From the NCBI GenBank assembly GCA_028023455.1, contig JAQFVV010012396.1:8350085-8414084 (forward strand): 64,000 bases of DNA. Reading direction: 5' to 3'. The position numbers and the translations under genes were made by a program. Source of the DNA: Epiperipatus broadwayi. Taxonomy: Eukaryota > Onychophora > Udeonychophora > Euonychophora > Peripatidae. The notes beneath the pieces are model-generated. The model was not told the DNA's origin and did no database searches. It worked only from the letters and a program-made list of their open reading frames with translations. The number at the start of each line of letters is the position of its first letter. The stretch's first letter is position 1. Positions 1 through 8,215 of the stretch are shown piece after piece.

Positions 1-1
1 T

Positions 2-988
2 ATTAGTTTTATGGAAGAGGAAATTATTATTAAAAAGAATTGTTTATATGTAAAATTATTTGTCAGATATGTTGATGATTGTTTATTTGTTGTTGAGAAT
101 GATAAATTGAAGGAATTTGTAAATGAGTTTAATTGTTTTGATCCTTCTATAAAATTTGTGTTAGAAGGAGGGGGGTTAGATTTTGGTAAGTTAAAATTTT
201 TAGATCTTTTGGTGATTAGAAATATAGAAACTAATTGTTTATTGTGCAGTCATTTAGTTAAAAGTAAAGAATTAAGATCTATAATTAAACCTGATAGCTA
301 TCAGTCTGTATCTCATAAAGTAGCTGCTTTAAGGAATTATTGTCATAGGAATATTAAATTAAATAATTCTAGTGGGGTAGCTTTGTTTCAGAAATATCAA
401 TTTTATAAAGATTATTTGAGTGTTGGATACTCTGATAAATTTGTTAAAAGTATTTTATTTAATAGTAATATTTGTAAGGATGTAAAGGTTAAAGAAAAAT
501 ATGATTTTATTTCTTTGCCATTTAAATTGTCTTCTTATAAAATTGTGTGTAGAAATAGTAAATTGTTTGGAAATAAGAAAATTGCTTGGAAAAGGGGTGT
601 TACATTGAATAATTTATTAAATAATACAAAAGAAGTTTTTGATAGAAAGACTATTCCTGGTGTGGTATATTTTATTCCTTGTTTATTTTGTAAGAAGGTT
701 TACATAGGTCAGAGTAGTTTGAGTTTAAATGAAAGAGTAAAGGTTCATAAAAGTAGAGTTAAAAATAGATATCTTAGTTCTGCTTTGTATGTCCATGAAA
801 AAGATACAGGCCACACTATTGATTTTGATGAAGCTAAGGTTGTCTTCTTTGAGAGAAATGAAATCAAAAGAAGAATTAAAGAGTCTTTATTATTGAAAAT
901 TTATTATTCTGAAGCAATTAACTTATTTAAGAGTTCTTTTAATATTAAGGGTGGATGGGAAGTGAATGGATTTGTGGGTAGTTTTTAA
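2..988 (+). CDS. Penelope-like element polyprotein, C-terminal part: reverse transcriptase palm/thumb plus GIY-YIG endonuclease
   Basis: The frame is open from the window edge (first ATG at 11) to TAA at 986-988, so the protein is cut at its N-terminus. Counting from that ATG, RYVDD at residues 19-23 is the RT catalytic motif C with the aspartate pair. Residues 90-115 (KPDSYQSV, then a His/Arg-rich helix) match the PLE thumb. The GIY-YIG nuclease follows: GVVY at 217-220, CLFC at 224-227, YIG at 231-233, Arg242 and Glu301. Cys224, Cys227, His262 and His268 form the CCHH set seen in endonuclease-bearing PLEs. The established role is copying element RNA and nicking the target. The frame has no internal stop over 325 codons, so the copy is young or only recently dead. 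Its 3' end is followed by a UTR and (TA)n, then a hammerhead-bearing array. Very AT-rich codons match the surroundings. The family call is firm; whether the full element is intact is unknown. Confidence 0.92.
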   Translation: MSFMEEEIIIKKNCLYVKLFVRYVDDCLFVVENDKLKEFVNEFNCFDPSIKFVLEGGGLDFGKLKFLDLLVIRNIETNCLLCSHLVKSKELRSIIKPDSYQSVSHKVAALRNYCHRNIKLNNSSGVALFQKYQFYKDYLSVGYSDKFVKSILFNSNICKDVKVKEKYDFISLPFKLSSYKIVCRNSKLFGNKKIAWKRGVTLNNLLNNTKEVFDRKTIPGVVYFIPCLFCKKVYIGQSSLSLNERVKVHKSRVKNRYLSSALYVHEKDTGHTIDFDEAKVVFFERNEIKRRIKESLLLKIYYSEAINLFKSSFNIKGGWEVNGFVGSF

Positions 989-1246
989 TAGTATATATAA
1001 TGTGTGGTTGTTTTTTTTTTATTTCTTTACACTTGAGAAGTCTGCTTGTAGCAGTGAAACCTTAGGTTGTGTTTTAATATTATTTTTATTCTGGTCTGGT
1101 TTAATTTTAGATTTGGGGTAGTTTTGATTTTATATTGACTAGTTTAGCTTTATGCTTGTAATGTTTATATATATATATATATATATATATCAGTGATTAG
1201 TTTAGCTTTATGCTTGTAATGTTTATATATATATATATATATATAT
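989..1246 (+). mobile_element. PLE 3' UTR with duplicated end and two (TA)n tracts
   Basis: This non-coding tail recurs beside the two PLE 3' fragments at 41.57-42.09 kb, so it belongs to the element. A segment ending in GCTTGTAATGTTTATATA occurs twice, at about 1137-1190 and 1195-1246 (58 bp period), each ending in a (TA)n run (1165-1190 and 1224-1246). The TA run is shared with the neighbouring HHR-A repeat, which suggests that the two joined at TA microhomology. Confidence 0.75.
1029..1072 (+). other. Conserved hairpin in PLE 3' UTR, possible hammerhead relic
   Basis: ACAC at 1029-1032 can pair with GTGT at 1069-1072. Between them lie a CTGC/GCAG hairpin, then GAAA, then ACC/GGT closing a 3-base loop. 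That is the order of a type I hammerhead, but the first core strand reads CUUGAGAAG where CUGANGAG is required (one inserted base and an altered G8). The other two PLE 3' ends keep stem II, GAAA and the ACAC/GTGT pair, but the core strand is not fully conserved: the 41962-42005 copy shares CUUGAGAAG, while the minus-strand copy at 41632-41675 reads CUUGCAAAG. It may be a mutated ribozyme or simply a conserved RNA hairpin. Confidence 0.3.
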
Positions 1247-1884
1247 AATCAGTGGTTACTTTATATTAAGATAAAAAAATCTTCATACTTTAATGAACAG
1301 GCTTCAATCTATTCCAACTTCTAACTCTTCAGTCATCCATACCATTAAAAATATGATGATGAAAAGCCCGAATCCCATGCTGATGCTAATATTATTGCCA
1401 TGCTCATGTTGACTTAAAGTTATTTTGACCCTCATGTATAGGACCTTATCCATTGAAATACATAGAAGAGGGGTCGGCAGGATGCAGGCCCAATATGTAA
1501 TATTTCAAATACAGGCATCCATCACTTATCTGAAGCTTAATTGTAAATATAGATTTGAACACAGACTTGCAAGCACCCTTCAACTATCCACACTATCTCA
1601 TACCACTAATGCCCATGATCACACATATATAGAAAATATAAAAACTACAATATACATATTTTGTGCTGAACCAGTACTCATCAGTTGGCCCAGGTTATCA
1701 TCTCCCATACCTATATAATCAGTGCTCAATTTATATTAGGGTAGCAAATCTTCATACTTTAATGGACAGGCTTCAATTTACTCCAATCTCCGACTCTTCA
1801 TCCATCCATACCATTGAAAATCTGATAACTGAAAGTCCAAATCCCATGCCAATATCATTGCCTCACCCATGTTGACATCAAGTC
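1247..1884 (-). repeat. HHR-A repeat array, minus-strand units (about 1.4 units)
   Basis: Read on the minus strand, this matches the plus-strand units from 1885 onward. The marker CTTCATACTTTAATG starts at about 1282 and 1749, a period near 467 bp. The upstream unit stops at the (TA)n shared with the PLE tail. A head-to-head switch to plus-strand units lies near 1880-1890. Apparent ORFs here are short and frame-inconsistent between units, so the repeat is non-coding. Confidence 0.85.
1640..1703 (-). ncRNA. Hammerhead-like motif, degenerate (HHR-A copy 1)
   Basis: CUGAUGA lies at 1684-1678 on the minus strand, followed by stem II GUACUGGUUCAGCAC. The second core strand reads CAAA rather than GAAA, and distal helix I pairs poorly. 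It is probably inactive, but clearly homologous to the intact copies near 20.15 and 63.78 kb. Confidence 0.6.
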
Positions 1885-2131
1885 TGTCCCTCTGTTATGT
1901 ATTTAAATGAATAAGATCCTATACATGAGGGGTCAAGGTGACTTGAGGTCAACATAGGCATGGCAATAATATTGGCATCAGCAATGAATTTGTGTTTACC
2001 ACCATTGGATTTTCAATGGTATGGATGGCTGAAAGTTGGAGGTTGGAGTTGATTGAATCCTGTCCATTAAAGTATGAAGATTTGCTAACTTAATATAAAT
2101 TGAGCACTGATTACATATATATGTGTGTGGG

Positions 2132-2201
2132 AGATGATAATCTGGACCAACTGATGAATGCTGGTTTAGCACAAAATACATATATAGATGATTATTTATC
2201 T
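2132..2201 (+). ncRNA. Hammerhead-like motif (HHR-A copy 2), degenerate
   Basis: CUGAUGA is at 2151-2157, stem II is AUGCUGGUUUAGCAC, and the core strand reads CAAA instead of GAAA. Distal helix I (AUAAUC with GAUUAU, AGAU with AUCU) is preserved, but the proximal UUGG strand has become UAGA. The overall fold is recognisable; cleavage is not expected. Confidence 0.65.
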
Positions 2202-2224
2202 TTTCCACATGGGTGTGGTCATGG

Positions 2225-2287
2225 GTATCAGTGGTATGAAATAGTGTGGATAGTTGAAGAGTTCTTGAAAGTCTGTGTTCAAATCCC
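2225..2287 (+). promoter_or_regulatory. tRNA-like pol III A box and B box in the HHR-A unit
   Basis: GTATCAGTGGTA at 2225-2236 resembles an A box and GTTCAAATCCC at 2277-2287 a B box, with start-to-start spacing of about 52 bp. The B box recurs in the units at 3290-3298 and near 63,890 (GTTCAAACCCC) and, reversed, near 1557. An internal type 2 promoter is inferred, not shown. Transcription from it would begin downstream of the ribozyme of the same unit. Confidence 0.45.
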
Positions 2288-2591
2288 CTATATTTATGAT
2301 TAAGCTCCAGATATATGAAGAATGCCTGTATTTCAAGTATTACACATTGGGCTTGCATCCTACCCATCCCTCTTCTATGTATTTAAATGGATGTGGTCTT
2401 ATACAAGAGAGGTCAGAGTGACTTGAAGTCAACATGGGCATGGCAATAATATTGGCATCAGTGTGCAATTCGGACTTTTAATCATCGGATTTTCAATGGT
2501 ATGAATGGCTGACAAGTTGGAGGTTGGAGTTGATTGAATTCTGTCTATTAAAGTATGAAGATTTGCTAACTTAATATAAACTTGAGCATTG

Positions 2592-2592
<1 letters not shown>

Positions 2593-2665
<73 letters not shown>
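2593..2665. repeat. (TA)n microsatellite inside HHR-A unit
   Basis: An almost pure TA run lies directly upstream of the hammerhead. Other units have a shorter TA/TG stretch at the same place, so this is an expansion of an element-internal tract. Confidence 0.97.
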
Positions 2666-2668
<3 letters not shown>

Positions 2669-2676
2669 TGCATGGG

Positions 2677-2747
2677 AGATGATAATCTGCATCAACTGAT
2701 GAGTGCTGGTTCAGCAATGAAATATGTATATTGGTGATTATTTATCT
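2677..2747 (+). ncRNA. Hammerhead ribozyme-like motif (HHR-A copy 3), core nearly intact
   Basis: CUGAUGA is at 2696-2702 and GAAA at 2719-2722; predicted cleavage is after A2730. Helix I: CAUCAA pairs with UUGGUG (6 bp, one G-U), then AUAAUC with GAUUAU, then AGAU with AUCU. The CAUC/GGUG change against other copies keeps pairing. Stem II UGCUG/CAGCA is sound, but an extra base sits before GAAA. Helix III is AUA/UAU with a minimal loop. Confidence 0.7.
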
Positions 2748-3144
2748 TTTCTACATGTGTGTGGTCATGTGTATTAGTGGTATAAGATAGTGTGGATAGT
2801 TGAAGGGTGCATGAAAGTCTGTGTTATTGCAATTAAGCTCTAGGTATATGAAGAATGCCTGTATTTCAAATATTACTGACTGAGCCTGTATCCTTCCCAT
2901 CATCTTCTATGTATTTAAATGGATAAGGTCTTATACATGAGGAGTCAGAGTATCTTGAGGTCACCATGGCCATGGTGATAATGTTGGCATTAGCATGGAA
3001 TTTGGGCTTTCCCTCATCAGATTTTCAATGGTATGGATGGCTGAAGAGTTGAATGTTGGATGAGATTGAAGCCTGTCCATTATAGTATAAAGATGTTCTA
3101 TCTTAATATAAACTGAGCACTGATTATACATGTGTGTGTGAGAG

Positions 3145-3214
3145 AGATGATAATCTGGACCAACTGATGAGAGCTGGATCAGCACAAAATACATATATTG
3201 ATGATTATTTATCT
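3145..3214 (+). ncRNA. Hammerhead-like motif (HHR-A copy 4), degenerate
   Basis: CUGAUGA is at 3164-3170 and stem II is GCUG/CAGC, but the second core strand is CAAA and proximal helix I has a mismatch (UUGAU against ACCAA). Distal helix I (AUAAUC/GAUUAU and AGAU/AUCU) is retained. Confidence 0.6.
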
Positions 3215-3310
3215 TTTCTACATGTGTGTGGTCATGTGTGTCAGTTGTGTGAGACAGTGTGGATAGTTGAAGGGTGCTTGAAAGTCTGTGTTCAAATCTT
3301 TTTTATTTTT

Positions 3311-5479
3311 AATGAAATTATATTTTTATTAATGAAGTTTTTAATCACTAAAATGAATTTGATTTAGATTAAGACAGACATCTAAATCATCTTTTAAAAT
3401 ATTAAAATTCACTTCTAATTGCAAAAACCATTAAAAATTAATATTGGCAAGAGTGTTTCTTATAATAGTTGGCATTTTTTTATTTTAACAATAGATTATT
3501 CATAGTTTGCCATAACTGATTACGTTTCTACTAAAAAAAAAATTCAAATAAGTTTTGACTGAAACATTACTTATCTAGTGAAACACAAATGTTGAAATTA
3601 ATTTTACAAAAACAAGAATAAATATGCAAACAAATTACATGTAAAGTTGCATTTTTCAAATTCACAAAGCCATGGTACTTTCTGCCTGATTGTAAATTTT
3701 CATTCAAATAATCTTCTGCCAAAAACCAAATATATTCTTTTACCTGAATAAATAAATCACTTATTTACTGACAAATAAATGTATAGTTAAATTTTACAAA
3801 AAATAAAAATTAGATGTAAAGTGGCATTTTCTTATTTTCCCAAAAGTGGGAGTCAATGTCAGAAAGAATCAAAGTTGGTCATGTCTATTGAATTCTGTTT
3901 GTATCTTCTATAAAGATGCAAACTTATGATTTTTTAAAATTGAATTTGCACTAAAAAAATATTGGCATCTAGTATTTTTTTTAACCAAGTAATATCAATC
4001 AAAACACTTTTGTTTTAGATTATCAAATATATGCAAAACCATAAAAAAAAAAATCACTGAAAATGAAGCACTCTGAGCCAATTGGAGCAACAGAACCTCT
4101 ATCATGGAATCCTATCCTGAGAAGTTAAACATACATAAAATGAAAATAATGGAAAAGAATAAGCAAAAACATTTATTTCCAGTGCAACTTATAGCAATTG
4201 TTATGTATTGATTTATAATAACATTATGAATTACTTTGTTGTGCTTTCGCTATTACAACAGTCAACCAATGACAAACTACCACCAGTGTTATTATTTGCT
4301 CTGTTGCCTAGTTACTAGCCTTTGAAATGAAAAATTACCTAAAGCTTTTGCCATATTATATTTGAGATAATCTTACACAATATATCAACTAGGAATTTGT
4401 GTGTGTGTGTGTGTTTAGAATTGATGAAAAAATATTTTTAATCTATTGGAAGTAGATATAGTGAAAATGAAAAAAAAAACATTTATAAGAACAAAAACTG
4501 AATCATACTTATTATGAAAAAAAAATCGATAATTTTAATAATGATTTGGTGTTGGTGAAAAAAAATTAGCAGAATCAATAGCTATTAAAATCTTACTTTC
4601 AATCTCTTACATCAAAAACTCGATCTTTTAAACACATACATAAATGATGTATTCTATAGGAGGAAACAAGAGTTATGCACAGTGAATTGTTTTATATTTT
4701 GTTTCATAATTCATACCTTTGTTTAATTATATTTTGTAGGATTATTGGAATTTTTATTTTTAATTTTTTTTTTTAACTAATTAGACAACATTTGTCATTA
4801 CAAAAATAATAAAAACAAACCATTTCCAGATGATCAGTGAACAATCAGAAATGTTCAAAAATCTTAATCCATTAAGTAATGATGTTCATATGTACATTAT
4901 ATTCTATAAAATCTTCACAGTAAAATCTAAGCCCTGCAAGGTTTGATGCAGTGATAGGAAGACAAACCCTGAAACTCAAGGTTGATAGATCATGATCTAG
5001 TTCCATTACTTCCAGTATTCAAACTTCTTAGGAACTCATGTATAATAAATCATTCTATTATGATTGAATTTTATATAAATAAAATAAAATGTTTTTGATT
5101 TTCTTGTGCTTTTAAAGATAAGGATTCCATAGGGAAAATAGCAATGCCATAAACATTGACAACAAAAACAGCTATCCTGAATGCCTTCTTAAACACTAAA
5201 AAATACTCTCATATGATTGGTGTGCAGTTAAAATCTTTTATTTTTTTTTGTAGTCAAAACCAACAAAAACTGTAATAAAGATTACTTGTTGTCATGAATA
5301 AATTTAGAATCCTGCATTGTATACAGAATGTTTTCATCTTAACATAACTCCTTGAAAACCTACTTCATAATAGTGCTGCATTTCTATTTAGGTAGTTTAG
5401 TCCAAACAATGAAATACTAGTCTTTATTAAAATCATTATGATTATCTATGATTGCTAAATATTTAATAGTAAGTTGTTA
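3311..5479. other. AT-rich DNA, no gene seen
   Basis: There are only poly-A/T tracts, a short (GT)n at about 4398-4415 and no ORF of note. I see no element boundary. Confidence 0.6.
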
Positions 5480-5573
5480 TTTTTTTTTTTCATGTTTCAA
5501 AGCATCGGCCAGGAAGCATACCCGGGACAACTGCTTGTAAGACAGCTGTGCTAACCACTCAGCCACCAATGCT
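5480..5573 (-). mobile_element. tRNA-derived SINE copy 1
   Basis: On the minus strand a cloverleaf-like head starts with GGTGGCTGAGTGGTTAGC (good A box), has an anticodon-like stem around CTTACAA, and ends CCGATGC with a run of A. The B-box region is shortened against copies 2 and 3 (the GGTTAGCGGGTTC segment is lost). The 50.8 and 56.7 kb copies share the same anticodon loop and A-tail layout, which makes a dispersed SINE more likely than a tRNA gene. Confidence 0.7.
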
Positions 5574-5659
5574 TGATAGTAGGTTTTTATTTAATTAATT
5601 AAATAAAAAACTTTCAAAGATCAAGTTGTTGAAAATCTCAAGAGTATTTTTTTAATATA

Positions 5660-6410
5660 CATTCTTTATATATTAAGTGCTCTGGGAAACTGAGATAAAG
5701 AAGCTGAGTAAAGTAATACTGCAATGGCTTAGTGCTTTTGAGGGCTTATTTTGGCCTCATTTTGGAAAAAAATAGAATGGTTATATAGGCCAATGATATT
5801 TACATTTATGTAAATTAGAGTTCAAAGAGTCAATTTTTGGAAAGGGGGAAGCATGATTTTTTGTGGTTTATAACATAGATGTTGTTAGCTATATATATCG
5901 TGCTTCCCTAATTTTCCGTTTTGTATCATTTCTTTTAATATATTCTATGGCAACAGATGTAGGTTTAAATATATGTCCTGATACTTTGTTCCAGGAAAAT
6001 GGAGCTATATTGAGACTTTTCAGATGCTCTTTTATATAATTATTGGTGTTGTGGAAAGCATATTGATAGGGATGCCAAGAATTCTCAATAGTATGTTGCT
6101 TGCATTCAGTTTGGGAGCATTTAATTTTATACATGGTATTAGATGTCAGTTCAGGTTTGAATATATCCTTGGAATTATACTGCAAAGAATCATGCTCCCT
6201 CCTCTCCAAAAAATGGAATGTTTGAACTCTAATTTACATAAATTTAAATACCATCATCCTATATAAACATTCCACTTTTTCCTAATCTGATTCTGCTATG
6301 AATATGAAGACACAATAAACCATTGAAAATGCTAAATCATTAAAGTATTACTTTACTCAGATTCTCTGTTGCTGTTTTCCAGTGCACTTAACATATATTA
6401 CAATTCATAC
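5660..6410 (-). mobile_element. Decayed PLE-like element in inverted arrangement
   Basis: Left (about 5665-5875) and right (about 6180-6402) parts are diverged inverted copies: CTGAGTAAAGTAATACT at the left recurs reversed at about 6345, and ATGTAAATTAGAGTTCAAA at about 5807 recurs reversed near 6225. The right copy runs on the minus strand into a GIY-YIG-like remnant. Inverted partial copies are common for PLE insertions. Confidence 0.5.
5889..6209 (-). pseudogene. Remnant of a PLE-type GIY-YIG C-terminal domain
   Basis: A 106-codon minus-strand frame, not like the 5' PLE at nucleotide level. TMYKIKC at residues 25-31 fits the GIY strand. The YIG strand is not recognisable. Histidines at 46 and 53, then SGHIFKPT at 77-84 and KRKIREA at 97-103, follow the order His...GH...KIREA seen near the C-terminus of PLE proteins. 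Loss of YIG and isolation from any RT say it is dead. It lies between the inverted flanks of the 5660-6410 element. The call rests on short motifs; a profile search could overturn it. Confidence 0.5.
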
Positions 6411-6665
6411 AAGAAAAGTCTGCACATTTGTCATTATGTACACTCTTTATTAACTTTAGCTACCATTCTTTATTAACTTTTAGCTACCACTGATCTACTT
6501 ATGCTTTAAAGATGGCCATTTTTTTCCATGTAAATAAATTGACATTAATATAGAGTGTGAAATTGCTATTTACAATTTTGTTAAAAATGATTCTTCAAAT
6601 CTTTGAAAGTTAAATTTACTTAAGTAAATAACTGTTAAATAACGAAATGTGTGGTTTATATATGT

Positions 6666-6845
6666 AATAAAATCAGATATTCTACGGTAATATCTCACAC
6701 AAACTCAAATATATATTATTATTCTATTTATTTATTTTTTAAGCTCCTTCGAAAAGCGCTTAAGGAAGGAGCTTAAGAAATAAATAAATAGAATAATAAT
6801 ATATGAGTTTGTGTGAGATATTACCGTAGAATACCTGATTTTATT
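6666..6845. repeat. 180 bp near-perfect palindrome (fold-back MITE-like)
   Basis: AATAAAATCAG at 6666 and CTGATTTTATT at 6845 are the outer ends. The arms run inward through TACGGTAATATCTCACAC and AAGCTCCTTC/GAAGGAGCTT to a short loop near 6751-6764. There are only a few mismatches, no ORF and no clear target-site duplication. Confidence 0.9.
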
Positions 6846-7959
6846 AAATAAATAAAATATATCAAATATTTAGCAATCATAGATAATCATAATGATTTTA
6901 ATGAACTGCCTGGATTAATATGTAAGTACCAGAAATATTTATAGCAAAGATCACTTTTAAAGACCACTTGAAAAGTGCAATATCGACTGCTTTTATTGAA
7001 ATAACAATGCAGAATTATGTTTGAGGAAGACTGTTTGAGGAAGATAAGGAAGTTTTTGGTTTTACAAAGAAAAATTTCTAAAGAAGAGATTGAAATACAG
7101 CATCACAAAAAATGCAGAATTTATCTTTAGGTTATTTTTCTTCATTGCCCTTCTCTATTTTTTATTTTTTAAAATTGATATGGTAGAATTGTTGATAAGT
7201 GGCAGTTAATGATAATGATTAATTACAATATCGTCTTTTTTTATTATAGACCTCTTCACGTAGTTATCAACTAAGCTTTTATAAATGGAAATTTTATGCT
7301 CTAAAGATGCAGTTTTATCCTTCATAAAATTTCTCTTGGTAAACAAAATCGAGACAGTAAATCACATCTAAACAAATAACAATTATGTCTACGGTTGTTC
7401 TTTCGAAAAATTTTGAAGAAACAATTTTGAAATTTCTGTATTTGTATTTTCTATATTTTTTATAAAAACAATAGCCCAATTATATAATGTTTTGATTATT
7501 TTTATTATTGGAGTAACTTCAGATTTAAAATATTTAATAAAAAATTACATGCAATGTATGTGCGCGCTACACATACTCTTATACATATTCATTTACAGTT
7601 TGTTATTCAAGTAAATCTTTATTATAAATAATTGTAATAACTCTTATTTTTTGAAAATATCATTTTTCGACCGTAAATTAAATATTCTATAAATGCTCTC
7701 ATTCATGTATTGTATACAAACGTAACTTTAAAATAGTTAACTCAAGACAGTGTTAAAAGTCAATTTTAAGCTCTTAAAATTCCTTAACACTTTTGAACAA
7801 TCTCAAATGACTGATTGTAACCTTAAGAAAGCAATGTTTTAAAAGAAGGAAAAAATCTAACAAAGAACTCCTTAATCACGTTTGGATAGAGAACACAATG
7901 AGAGTTGAAACTGATTATAGTAATGGGAGGGGTACTACATAACTGTCATATAATGAACT
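6846..7959. other. AT-rich DNA, no gene seen
   Basis: No coding signal, repeat boundary or RNA motif noticed apart from short A/T tracts. Confidence 0.55.
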
Positions 7960-8215
7960 TTTGTGAATTTATTAAATGATGGTGATCCCAAATTACCACA
8001 ATTAAACGCCTCATTAGCCAAAAACTATCACTTAACAACCATAATTAGCTGCACAATGTTAGTCATCCCAGTTTCCCATGGATTTTCAGCCTCACTCTGG
8101 TTCCCAGCACCAAAGACTATAACGGCCTCACTAAGGAAAAGGAAAACTAGGCATGAGCAGCGGAGCAAGAATGCAACTTTAGATATGAAACCAAAAACGT
8201 AAATAGATACCAAAT
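7960..8215. other. GC-richer island of unknown identity
   Basis: The patch is less AT-rich than either side and open on both strands for 60-79 codons. The minus frame (8213-8028) has a hydrophobic stretch, then a polar Asn/Glu-rich stretch, which could suit a signal-peptide exon. There is no consensus splice pair I trust and no family match. It could equally be a worn repeat. Confidence 0.25.

Larger units (their letters stand above)
1885..3310 (+). repeat. HHR-A repeat array, three head-to-tail plus-strand units
   Basis: CTGATGA cores fall at 2151, 2696 and 3164, giving periods of 545 bp (stretched by a long (TA)n) and 468 bp. Each unit runs: leader with ATGTATTTAAATG, a GGCATGGCAATAATATTGG block, CCATTAAAGTATGAAG, (TA)n, hammerhead-like core, tRNA-like A and B boxes, then a 3' part ending near CCCATC. 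The array ends at 3300 where the B box runs into T/A-rich DNA. The unit is non-coding. Tandem copies each holding one type I hammerhead is the layout of animal retrozymes and of hammerhead satellites. Confidence 0.85.

Noticed and set aside
1425-3367. Several 60-120 codon frames on both strands
   Set aside because: They fall in HHR-A units; frames and lengths change from unit to unit, so no protein is conserved.
8028-8213. Minus-strand frame with signal-peptide-like start
   Set aside because: No trustworthy splice sites, no partner exon and no family match; kept only as a GC-richer island.
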